64,000 nt of DNA. It comes from Corynebacterium sp. ACRPS. GTDB taxonomy: Bacteria > Actinomycetota > Actinomycetes > Mycobacteriales > Mycobacteriaceae. The translations under genes and the position numbers were made by a program. Every line of letters begins with the position of its first letter. Position 1 is the first letter of the stretch. Positions 57,325-64,000 of this stretch are shown here, piece after piece. The stretch is taken from contig NZ_JAKRMY010000006.1 in the NCBI RefSeq assembly GCF_022346005.1, forward strand, positions 1-64,000. Reading direction: 5' to 3'. The notes below the pieces were generated by a model. That model was not told the origin of the DNA and did not search any database. It was given only the letters and a program-made list of their open reading frames with translations.

Positions 57325-59250
57325 ATGAACGAACCTAGATCTTCAGGTGACAAGTCACCTGAAACTACCTCGCAGAAGGCACGGTCAGCCATTGCGAAAG
57401 CCGCTTCTGGGGAACGCGCTATTCATCCAGCCCTCATTCCCGGAGTAAGTGTCGAAAACACCCGCGCCGATTTTAAGACCAATAAAACGGTCTTTGCGGT
57501 GGCGTTGGCATCAACCTTTGCCGTTATCCTGTGGGCCATCATCGCCCCAGATAATCTGGCTAGCACAGGAAGTACCATGCGGGCGTGGGTCGTCCAAAAC
57601 TTTGGATGGCTATTTACGATCATCATGATTGCCACCACGGCATTCCTGCTGACGATCGCTATCGCCCCAACCGGCAAAATTAAGCTCGGCGCCGATGATT
57701 CCAAGCCCGATTTCTCCCGCAACGCATGGATCGCCATGCTCTTTGCCGCTGGTATGGGAATCGGCCTGGTCTTCTACGGCCCGATGGAGCCGCTTGCCCT
57801 ATTCTTGACTCCCCCGCCGTATCTTTCCGGCGTCGAATCCGGCAGCCAGGAGGCCATCCTTCCGGCCTTTGCCCAAGCAGTACTTCACCACGCTACGTTG
57901 CCGTGGATGATCTTTGCACTGGTGGGCGGCGCGCTTGCCTATGCCGCTTATCGACGCGGCCGTATCCCGCTTATTTCCTCGCTCTTTGAACCCCTCATTA
58001 CGGATTCGAATAACCGGGTATTTGGAAAGATCGTCGATATCTTCGCGGTTTTGGTCACCCTCTTCGGCACGGCTACCTCCCTGGGTATCGGTGCGCTGCA
58101 GATCCGCACGGGTACCTCGATCCTTACCGGCAAGCCTTTAGAGGGCAACGGAATCATGGTGGTGATCATTACGATCCTCACCATCCTTTTCATTCTTTCC
58201 GCGATGTCCGGCATCAAGCGCGGCATCCGCATCCTGTCCAATATCAACATGGGCTTGGTCATCGGCCTCGCGGTCTTCGTTCTCATCACTGGGCCGACGC
58301 TCTACATCCTGGATCTGATTCCCGCCTCCCTGCTGCAGTTTTTCAAGCACTTCGAAGACATGATGTCCCTGTCCGCCTCCCAGGGTGAACCAGAAAAGGA
58401 ATTCGTCACCGCATGGACCATGCTGTACTGGGCGTGGTGGATTTCTTGGTCGCCCTTCGTCGGTATGTTTATTGCGAAGATTTCCCGCGGGCGCACCATT
58501 CGCGAATTCGTCTTCGTCATCATGCTCGTGCCTACCACCCTGTCGCTTTTCTGGTACGTCATCTTTGGTGCCACGGCTATCAAGACTCACCTGGATGGAG
58601 ACGGAATCGAGATTGAAGGTTCCGGCGAGAATGTGATGTTCGATCTCATGAGATCGCTGCCGCTATCTAGCATCACCACGGTCATCGTCCTCCTCGCTGT
58701 GGTCGTCTTCTTCAATACGGCTGCTGACTCCGCTACCAACGTCATGGGCTCCATGTCCCAATCAGGCCGACCAATTCCCTCGACGTCGATTTCCGTTATT
58801 TGGGGCGTTGCCCTAGGTGGCATTTCCTTGTCCCTGCTGCTCATCGCCGGCAAGGATGCCCTGAGCGGCCTGCAGTCCATCATGGTCTCCAGTTCGCTGC
58901 CGTTTACCTTCATCCTCATCGGCATCATGGTGGCGTGGGGCAAGGACTTGGCACGCGACCCTGCAATACTGCGCAGGAAATACGCCCATGCCGCCATTGA
59001 GCGCGGCACCCACTTGGGCCTCCAAGAACACAACGGTGACTTCGTATTCAGCTCTTCCGCCGTTCCAGAAGCCCACGGTGCCGGGGCAGAAATTGAAAAC
59101 GATGACCCGTACCTCCACGAGTGGTACACCATCAACGCATCGGATGAATACCTCGCAGAGCAGGCAGCCCTCCGCGAAGAGCGCCGCGCCGAGCTCAAGA
59201 ACTTTGCAAAGAAGAAAACCGAGGACAAGGCCGCAGAAGACGATGAGTAA
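57325..59250 (+). CDS. BCCT family compatible-solute transporter
   Basis: This 641-residue sodium-coupled importer has 12 predicted membrane segments flanked by hydrophilic N- and C-terminal extensions (about 60 and 95 residues). The family core WTMLYWAWWISWSPFVGMFI, then ISRGRTIREFV, and GMGIGLVFYGPMEP is clear. The long charged C-terminal tail resembles the osmosensing tail of corynebacterial BetP, EctP and LcoP. The substrate (betaine, ectoine, proline or carnitine) is not determined. AGAGGA lies 6 nt before the ATG, and the upstream region is A+T-rich with TATACT at 57290-57295. Confidence 0.92.
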   Translation: MNEPRSSGDKSPETTSQKARSAIAKAASGERAIHPALIPGVSVENTRADFKTNKTVFAVALASTFAVILWAIIAPDNLASTGSTMRAWVVQNFGWLFTIIMIATTAFLLTIAIAPTGKIKLGADDSKPDFSRNAWIAMLFAAGMGIGLVFYGPMEPLALFLTPPPYLSGVESGSQEAILPAFAQAVLHHATLPWMIFALVGGALAYAAYRRGRIPLISSLFEPLITDSNNRVFGKIVDIFAVLVTLFGTATSLGIGALQIRTGTSILTGKPLEGNGIMVVIITILTILFILSAMSGIKRGIRILSNINMGLVIGLAVFVLITGPTLYILDLIPASLLQFFKHFEDMMSLSASQGEPEKEFVTAWTMLYWAWWISWSPFVGMFIAKISRGRTIREFVFVIMLVPTTLSLFWYVIFGATAIKTHLDGDGIEIEGSGENVMFDLMRSLPLSSITTVIVLLAVVVFFNTAADSATNVMGSMSQSGRPIPSTSISVIWGVALGGISLSLLLIAGKDALSGLQSIMVSSSLPFTFILIGIMVAWGKDLARDPAILRRKYAHAAIERGTHLGLQEHNGDFVFSSSAVPEAHGAGAEIENDDPYLHEWYTINASDEYLAEQAALREERRAELKNFAKKKTEDKAAEDDE

Positions 59251-59300
59251 TCTCTCCGCCTAACCGGACCTCTCCCCTAGGCCCTAGGCCCTCGGTCCCT

Positions 59301-59356
59301 AGCCCGTCTCCATCGCACTGCGCATTAGCGCTTCCCGCGATGAGAGGCGGGCTTTT
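59301..59356 (+). terminator. Terminator of the BCCT transporter gene
   Basis: The arms AGCCCGTCTCCATCGC and GCGATGAGAGGCGGGCT pair with small bulges and are followed by TTTT. Confidence 0.75.
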
Positions 59357-59490
59357 CTCTGTTCCTACAGTCCGTGGTGCGCTGCGGCGTGAGGGCGCTT
59401 CATCGCGCCCTCGACTGAGCGCTTATGCCTCACGCACGGCTAAGCCTCAAGAGGCTGGCCAAGCGGGGTTTGGCCGGCCCAATCGGAGGG

Positions 59491-59501
59491 GCATCGGCAA
59501 G
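59491..59501 (+). repeat. Intergenic near-copy of the 12-mer
   Basis: GCATCGGCAAG (11 of 12 positions), preceded by GGG as at 49463. It lies just past the rpsI terminator. Confidence 0.45.
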
Positions 59502-59502
59502 A

Positions 59503-59550
59503 GCGATAAAACGACAAAGCCGCCGCCTCCCAGAATGGGGAAGCAGCGGC
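59503..59550 (-). terminator. Terminator of rplM-rpsI
   Basis: On the minus strand a GC-rich stem (GCCGCTGCTTCCCC with TGGGAGGCGGCGGC) is followed by TTTGTCGTTTT. Confidence 0.8.
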
Positions 59551-59585
59551 AGTGTACGGCGCTTGCGCGCGCAGTAGAAGCGAGA

Positions 59586-60128
59586 TTAACGCTTGGAGTA
59601 CTGCGGTGCGCGACGTGCCTTGTGCAGACCAGCCTTCTTACGCTCAACTGCACGAGCGTCACGGGTGAGCAAACCAGCCTTCTTCAAGGTGGAGCGATCA
59701 GCCGGGTTGTAGATGTTGAGCGCACGAGCGATAGCCAGGCGCAGGGCGCCGGACTGACCGGTCGGGCCACCACCGTTAACGGTGACCTTCAGGTCAAACT
59801 GGTTCTCGCGGTCCAGCAGGGTCAGCGGGGTGAGGATGTCCTGCTGGTGCAGCTTGTTCGGGAAGTACTCAGCGAACTCGCGGCCGTTGACCACGATCTG
59901 GCCGGAGCCAGCAACGAGGCGAACGCGAGCGACGGCGCGCTTACGGCGACCGACGGTCTGAATTGGGCCCTCGTGAACCGGAGCAGCGGCCTCAACCTCT
60001 GCCTCGGTCTCAGGGTTGGCGCTAGCCAACGAATCACCGATGGTGTTGGTGAACTCTTCGGTAGCGGCGCTTGCTGCAGCGATGTCAGCAGCCTCGGCTA
60101 CATTGTTGTCGATGTTCTGCTCAGCCAT
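59586..60128 (-). CDS. rpsI: 30S ribosomal protein S9
   Basis: This 180-residue protein carries the S9 domain ([17 protein letters not shown], then [19 protein letters not shown], ending RRAPQYSKR) behind an acidic, Ala/Glu-rich N-terminal extension of about 58 residues, which is common in actinobacterial S9. The last basic residues reach the P-site tRNA. The ATG overlaps the rplM stop as TAATG. Confidence 0.97.
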   Translation of the reverse strand: MAEQNIDNNVAEAADIAAASAATEEFTNTIGDSLASANPETEAEVEAAAPVHEGPIQTVGRRKRAVARVRLVAGSGQIVVNGREFAEYFPNKLHQQDILTPLTLLDRENQFDLKVTVNGGGPTGQSGALRLAIARALNIYNPADRSTLKKAGLLTRDARAVERKKAGLHKARRAPQYSKR

Positions 60129-60571
60129 TACTGTGCCACCTGCTTAAACTCGAAGGTTTCCGGCTTCTGACCGGCGTACGGGTGCTCATCGCCTACGAAG
60201 ACGTGCAGCTTCTTGATGGAAGCGCGGGAGAGCTTGTTGTGCGGCATCATGCCGGCAACAGATTCTTCGATAACGCGGACCGGGTTGGCGTCCAAAGACT
60301 GACCCAGGGTCATGGACTTCAGACCGCCCGGGTAACCGGAGTGGCGGTAGCGCAATTCGCGGTCGCGCTTGTTGGAAGAAACGTGAATCTTGTCAGCGTT
60401 GATGATGATGACGTGGTCACCGGTGTCAACGTTGGGTGCGAACTGTGGCTTGTGCTTGCCGCGCAGCAGGTCTGCCACGGTGGAAGCAAGCTTGCCCAGC
60501 ACCACGTCAGTAGCATCGATGACGTACCACTTGCGGGTGATGTCACCGCTCTTTGGGTGGAAAGTAGACAA
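60128..60571 (-). CDS. rplM: 50S ribosomal protein L13
   Basis: This 147-residue protein has the L13 hallmarks [17 protein letters not shown] and [12 protein letters not shown]. The start is a TTG at 60571 (STFHPKSGD) with a perfect AAGGAG 5-6 nt upstream; the longer frame to 60697 has no homology. It is coupled to rpsI in the standard operon. Confidence 0.96.
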   Translation of the reverse strand: MSTFHPKSGDITRKWYVIDATDVVLGKLASTVADLLRGKHKPQFAPNVDTGDHVIIINADKIHVSSNKRDRELRYRHSGYPGGLKSMTLGQSLDANPVRVIEESVAGMMPHNKLSRASIKKLHVFVGDEHPYAGQKPETFEFKQVAQ

Positions 60572-60739
60572 AATGACTCCTTGAAAGTCTGTCTCGGAAC
60601 TGCCGGCCAGCGCTAAGCATCCATTCGCTTCCCAACAGCGGCCGGTGGAGACCTGCGGGAAGCGCTTCGCCAGCTGCTTGCCGACGAGCGAACACATAGG
60701 GCTACAACTTTAGCCGCTACCGGAGTAAAAGACCAAAAC

Positions 60740-60777
60740 GCCGAAACCGGCACCTTCCAGGAAGAAAAGGTACCGGT
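60740..60777 (-). terminator. Terminator of the ESX-4-like operon
   Basis: The arms ACCGGTACCTT and AAGGTGCCGGT (one mismatch) are followed on the minus strand by TTCGGCGTTTT. Confidence 0.65.
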
Positions 60778-60810
60778 AAAAGAGGTTCTATGTGGCAGTT
60801 TGTGTAAGTG

Positions 60811-60890
60811 GCGCGGTAGGGGACGGCGGCTGCGTTCGCCTCCTGCCAGATGGATACGGGCACGGGCACCGCCCGACTCCCCTACTGCGC
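60811..60890. repeat. Long inverted repeat downstream of esxT
   Basis: GCGCGGTAGGGGA at 60811-60823 pairs with TCCCCTACTGCGC at 60878-60890 (12 of 13), with more GC-rich pairing inside. It lies 40 bp past the esxT stop. Confidence 0.5.
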
Positions 60891-60929
60891 TTTAAAGAAG
60901 CAGGCTAGATAGATGCTGCCAAGGGTGCG

Positions 60930-61217
60930 TTAGCCCCAGCTAGCGGCGGCGCGGCGGTTGACATCGCTCATGGCGTCATTGCCCTGGGACACGGTCTTGG
61001 AGATGGTTGCCAGCACGGTATTGAGTTCCTGCGCTGCCTTATCCCACTTGGCCTGGGCCTGGTTATAGGCCACTGCGGATTCACCTTCCCAGGTGCTCAC
61101 CATGGGCTGCAGGCGGGATTTGAGGTCGGCCAAGGTGCTGTTGATGCGGCCGGAGGTGGCGTTGATATCGGCTGCGGCAGAAGAGATGGCGCCGAATTGG
61201 TACTTGATCTCGGACAT
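60930..61217 (-). CDS. esxT: WXG100 protein, ESX-4 type (EsxT-like)
   Basis: This 95-residue helical hairpin protein has the WxG-type turn (VSTWEGESAVAYNQAQAKWD) in the middle, as in the ESAT-6/CFP-10 family secreted by type VII systems. It is last in the operon, after EsxU-like, Rv3446c-like and eccC, the order of mycobacterial ESX-4. The symbol rests on this synteny. Confidence 0.88.
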   Translation of the reverse strand: MSEIKYQFGAISSAAADINATSGRINSTLADLKSRLQPMVSTWEGESAVAYNQAQAKWDKAAQELNTVLATISKTVSQGNDAMSDVNRRAAASWG

Positions 61218-61261
61218 GTCGAAAATGCTTCCTTTCGAATTTGCTGGTGGAGGTGACTGGG

Positions 61262-61576
61262 TTACAGGGCGAGGCCGCCGCCAACATTGGAGAAGGCCTG
61301 GGTGTTTTCGGCTTCGACGTTGTCGAAGTTGTGGGCATTGCTGCGAATGTTTTCAGAAATCGAGGTCAATGCCTCGCGCAGTTGCTGCGCGGAGGTGTTG
61401 TAGCGCTGCATCAAGTTATCGAATGAAACCTGCGCCTGGCCGGCCCAGCTGCCGCGGACAGAATCAACGACACCCTGCAGACGGGTGAGCTCGCCTTGGA
61501 CCTCGTCATTGGTGTTATCGACGCGGCCGGCGGTGGAGACCATGACATCGGCTTGTGTCTTAAAAGTCTGAGACAT
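61262..61576 (-). CDS. esxU: WXG100 protein, ESX-4 type (EsxU-like)
   Basis: This 104-residue WXG100 protein has the turn RGSWAGQAQVSFDNLMQRY and a C-terminal extension with the FDNVE pattern similar to the YxxxD/E export signal. It probably forms a heterodimer with the neighbouring EsxT-like protein. An AAGGAGGGG ribosome binding site precedes the ATG. Confidence 0.88.
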   Translation of the reverse strand: MSQTFKTQADVMVSTAGRVDNTNDEVQGELTRLQGVVDSVRGSWAGQAQVSFDNLMQRYNTSAQQLREALTSISENIRSNAHNFDNVEAENTQAFSNVGGGLAL

Positions 61577-61709
61577 AACAGTGCGCCCCTCCTTAGGGCG
61601 GGAAGAGATGTTGAGTGTGATTTCCCCCGAAAAAGCTTCTGTGCTTTCTCACCGTTATTGGACTGTGCTCAGACCCATTTGGTTCCCGGGATGTTAAAAA
61701 CTTTTCTGT

Positions 61710-62924
61710 TTATTTCTTGCTCAGGGATTCGGTGGCCATCCGGCACGCGGCTTTTTGCACGGCATTAGCGTTATGCCGGGTATGGCACCCCACCGACATG
61801 TGGTGGCCGGTATCTTCCCATATGGTCCATTCCACTACGGAGCCATCGCCGGGGTCTTCTACATAGTGCAAACGCCCCGCGTCCTCAGATACATCGCGCA
61901 GTTCTGGATCCTTATCCACCTGGGCTTTGATTTCATCAAAGAGCGCCCTGGCTGGAACGTTGAAAAGCGAGTCCGCCGCTAAGAGAATCCTTAGATCAGG
62001 GTCTTCTCCTGTAGCGGTCACCAGGCCTTCCTCCACAGTGGCCTGAAATCCGGTGGGAAGGACGACGGACAGCCCTTCGATATCAAGGCGCTTTTCGCCT
62101 GGGTTGAGCTCGCCATCACCGCCCGCGTCGCCAGCCGCGTCCGCGTTGTCATCGCTGCCACCACCAGATTCGTCCGTCGGCACGGAATCGGCGGCGCTCG
62201 CAGCGGTGGCACTTCCAGCGGTGGTGACCGCCTCGCCGTCTTCCTCATCATTGGACGCATTCGCGCCCATGGCCCACCACGAGGCGCCGACGACGGCGAG
62301 GATCACCACGACGATCGCGACGTGGAACATGTCGATGGCACCTATCCAGCCGCGCAGCTTATCGGCCCACCGGGTGCCCGTTCCTCTCTCCTTTCCTGCT
62401 CGCTTTCCAGTTCCGGTTCCGGTTCCGGTTCCGGTGCCAGTCTCGGTTTCCATTCCCGATTCCGCGCGTTCCATGGATATATCCATCTGGGCTGTGGGCG
62501 CGGATTCTGAAGCGTCTGCAAGAGCCGCCGAAGCCGATGCAGGCACTGTTTCCTGCGCCCCTGCCTCGCCCGCAACCGATTCAGCCTCTCGTACTGGAGT
62601 TGATTCCGGTGCGGGCGTTGCGTCCTGCTGCCGCACGCGGGCGCCAGCTACATCGAGTTGTCGGGTCAGGATGGTGACGGCCTCGCGGGAGACGGCGGTG
62701 CCAGAGGGATCCGCGATGACGGATACGTCCACGTCCGGCCAGGCGGATCCAGCGATCTTCGCAATCTGGTCCATGACGTGGCCTAAGGCCTTGCCTTCTA
62801 CGATGCCTGTTCCGGCGAGATCGTAGCGGTACACGGTTTCTGGGCCTTCAAAGATGGTGGCCGCATCCATGACGGTCACCGTAATCGTTGCCGTTGGTGC
62901 GGAGATAGGCGTTTCTGTAGACAT
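61710..62924 (-). CDS. Type VII secretion-associated protein, Rv3446c family
   Basis: This 404-residue protein has an N-terminal domain of about 95 residues (ATITVTVMDAATIFEGPETV), a low-complexity Ala/Glu and Thr/Gly linker (a TGTGTGTG run near 155-175), one membrane segment (about 203-226), an acidic Asp/Gly-rich spacer, and a C-terminal extracytoplasmic domain of about 125 residues. The layout and position match the Rv3446c (TIGR03931) family of ESX-4 loci. The ATG directly follows the eccC stop. Its molecular role is not known. Confidence 0.85.
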   Translation of the reverse strand: MSTETPISAPTATITVTVMDAATIFEGPETVYRYDLAGTGIVEGKALGHVMDQIAKIAGSAWPDVDVSVIADPSGTAVSREAVTILTRQLDVAGARVRQQDATPAPESTPVREAESVAGEAGAQETVPASASAALADASESAPTAQMDISMERAESGMETETGTGTGTGTGTGKRAGKERGTGTRWADKLRGWIGAIDMFHVAIVVVILAVVGASWWAMGANASNDEEDGEAVTTAGSATAASAADSVPTDESGGGSDDNADAAGDAGGDGELNPGEKRLDIEGLSVVLPTGFQATVEEGLVTATGEDPDLRILLAADSLFNVPARALFDEIKAQVDKDPELRDVSEDAGRLHYVEDPGDGSVVEWTIWEDTGHHMSVGCHTRHNANAVQKAACRMATESLSKK

Positions 62925-64000
62925 TTATTCTTCTCCTTCCCCGTAAACCACCTGGGCGATTCCCAAGTTTTCGCCGCGGATGCTCCATTGCCCGCGCCCA
63001 GGCGGCTGGTGGCTGGGCTTGAGCCCGAAGATGGTGCCTTCATCGCGGTCGGCATCGAAAAGCAGGAATGCGGGTTGCAGGTCGCGCACCGCGGAAAAGA
63101 ACTGACCGAACAGCGCCCGGCCGATGCCGCCGGATTTTCGGGCGATGACCATGTGCAAGCCGATGTCCCGCGCGTGCGGCAAGAGATCGATCAAGGGCGC
63201 GAGGGCGATATCGCTGACCAAGTCCGCATCATCTACCACCACGTAAATATCCGGGCCCGCCCACCAATCGCGGGCGGCGAGCTGCTCTGGGGTGATATCC
63301 GGTCCCGGCAAGCGTTGTTCCAGCGTGCGAACGGTATTGACGATTTCCTCCTGCGCACTGGATTGCGTTGCGGCATAGGCCGCCACCATGTCCTGATCCA
63401 GCGTGCCCAGATGGGCGCGGCGCTGATCGATGACCACCAGTCGCGCCGCCTCGCGCGGAAGGCGGCTAATCCCGCGCATGACCTGCGCCAAGAAGTTGGA
63501 CTTGCCGCAGCCTTGGGCGCCGATGGCAACCAGGTGTGGTTCGCGCTCCGGATTCCAGGCCAAGGTGGAAAGGTCGCGCCCGCCGATGCCCCACGGGATG
63601 CCGCCAGTGGGGGCTTCGCCATGGGCAGCCAGCGCCTCTGGGGTCAGGACCGCGGGCAACATCTTCAGCTGCGGGGCGGGAACGGCGTTAGCATGCACGC
63701 GGCAGATATGGGCAATATCTTGATTCGAGGTGTGCGCGAGCAGCATATTTTCGCCGGCCTGTGTCAGCCCCCTGCCCGGAGCGCTGGGCAGTTTTTGCTG
63801 CAGCTTGCGGTCAATAAGCGAATCGAGCGCCTCACCTAAGCGCAGCTCGAGGCGGTTTGCGATGAGATCCCTAATCGCCGGGCGCATCGTGGTCCACCGG
63901 GAGGTGGCGATGACGACGTGTACGTTGGCGGAGGCGCCGTCCGCAACGATATCCGTGATGGATTCGGCTATATCCTCAAACTCCGCATTGGATGGGCCGA
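62925..64000 (-). CDS. eccC: Type VII secretion ATPase EccC (5' part outside window)
   Basis: The visible 358 codons are the C-terminal part of an FtsK/SpoIIIE-type EccC ATPase, the motor of ESX secretion; the frame is open through the right edge. RPAIRDLIANRLELRLGEA is the typical end of one ATPase domain, and the final domain has Walker A GAQGCGKSN, RLVVIDQRRAHLG and the Walker B-like YVVVDDADLV. The family has three such domains, so at least two are outside. Confidence 0.93.
   Translation of the reverse strand, partial: GPSNAEFEDIAESITDIVADGASANVHVVIATSRWTTMRPAIRDLIANRLELRLGEALDSLIDRKLQQKLPSAPGRGLTQAGENMLLAHTSNQDIAHICRVHANAVPAPQLKMLPAVLTPEALAAHGEAPTGGIPWGIGGRDLSTLAWNPEREPHLVAIGAQGCGKSNFLAQVMRGISRLPREAARLVVIDQRRAHLGTLDQDMVAAYAATQSSAQEEIVNTVRTLEQRLPGPDITPEQLAARDWWAGPDIYVVVDDADLVSDIALAPLIDLLPHARDIGLHMVIARKSGGIGRALFGQFFSAVRDLQPAFLLFDADRDEGTIFGLKPSHQPPGRGQWSIRGENLGIAQVVYGEGEE

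Larger units (their letters stand above)
59251..59585. other. Structured intergenic region between the BCCT gene and rpsI (335 bp)
   Basis: No gene is visible. Besides two terminators it holds a GAGGGCGC-TTCATC-GCGCCCTC hairpin (59391-59412) and AGCCTC-AA-GAGGCT (59443-59456), then GGCCAA/TTGGCC (59457-59475), so it may produce a small structured RNA. Confidence 0.4.
60572..60929. other. Region between rplM and the ESX operon (358 bp)
   Basis: No gene is visible. It holds the rplM leader and promoter (a TAAAGT box on the minus strand at about 60711-60716), the ESX-operon terminator at 60740-60777, and a large stem at 60811-60890. Confidence 0.5.

Overview
The window is a stretch of a high-G+C actinobacterial chromosome, almost certainly from the genus Corynebacterium. 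Three things point there: the conserved mycobacterial/corynebacterial gene order (ESX-4-type secretion genes, rplM-rpsI, glmM, glmS, alr, the tsaB-rimI-tsaD genes, groES-groEL1, a WhiB regulator, sigD-rsdA, guaB2-guaB3, guaA), the DnaE2/ImuA'/ImuB mutasome, and the frequent apparently leaderless starts with a TANNNT hexamer about 7 nt before the start codon. No rRNA, tRNA, CRISPR array, prophage or intact insertion sequence was seen.

Layout. 0-5.4 kb: end of a MocR-type regulator, a slipin, an unusual Cys-containing membrane protein and a quinol-type nitric oxide reductase. 6-8.5 kb: metY-metX. 8.7-14.5 kb: an HNH/DUF222 protein, DUF3017-folD facing trmL, a pair of PH-domain membrane proteins, and a DUF2975/XRE regulatory pair. 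14.5-24.2 kb: dnaE2, the methionine importer metQNI, a sucrase/ferredoxin-like protein, a lipoprotein, and imuA'-imuB. 24.2-33 kb: a second HNH paralogue, guaA, guaB3, guaB2, DUF5319, rsdA, sigD, whcB. 33-41 kb: a uvrA remnant, groEL1-groES with a CIRCE site, then a block not expected in the conserved order: a DUF4143 ATPase preceded by a 23-bp phased repeat array, an ABC exporter with a two-component system, and an unknown gene. 41-49 kb: tsaD-rimI-tsaB with an unknown membrane-anchored gene, an AspT-type antiporter, tsaE-alr, glmS. 49.5-55.7 kb: a large FAD/Fe-S oxidoreductase, a hydrolase-fold protein lacking its nucleophile, and a three-gene translationally coupled cassette encoding a WXG100/EspC-like small protein, a Cys- and Pro/Glu-rich modular protein and a small helical protein. 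55.8-64 kb: glmM, a BCCT transporter, rpsI-rplM, and an ESX-4-like operon (esxT, esxU, Rv3446c family, eccC) running off the window end.

Functional links. Methionine synthesis (metYX) and uptake (metQNI) share a 14-bp motif resembling the McbR operator. dnaE2 has a LexA-like box inside its promoter spacer and works with ImuA'-ImuB in SOS mutagenesis. The tsaB/tsaD/tsaE genes together serve tRNA t6A formation. SigD, its anti-sigma factor RsdA and a WhiB regulator sit together. glmS and glmM feed cell-wall UDP-GlcNAc synthesis. The Pro/Glu-rich cassette near the ESX locus is the best candidate for an undescribed secretion-linked system. Two sequence-level signals also stand out: an over-represented, strand-biased 12-mer (GCATCGGCAAGC) and the 23-bp iteron array in front of the DUF4143 ATPase.
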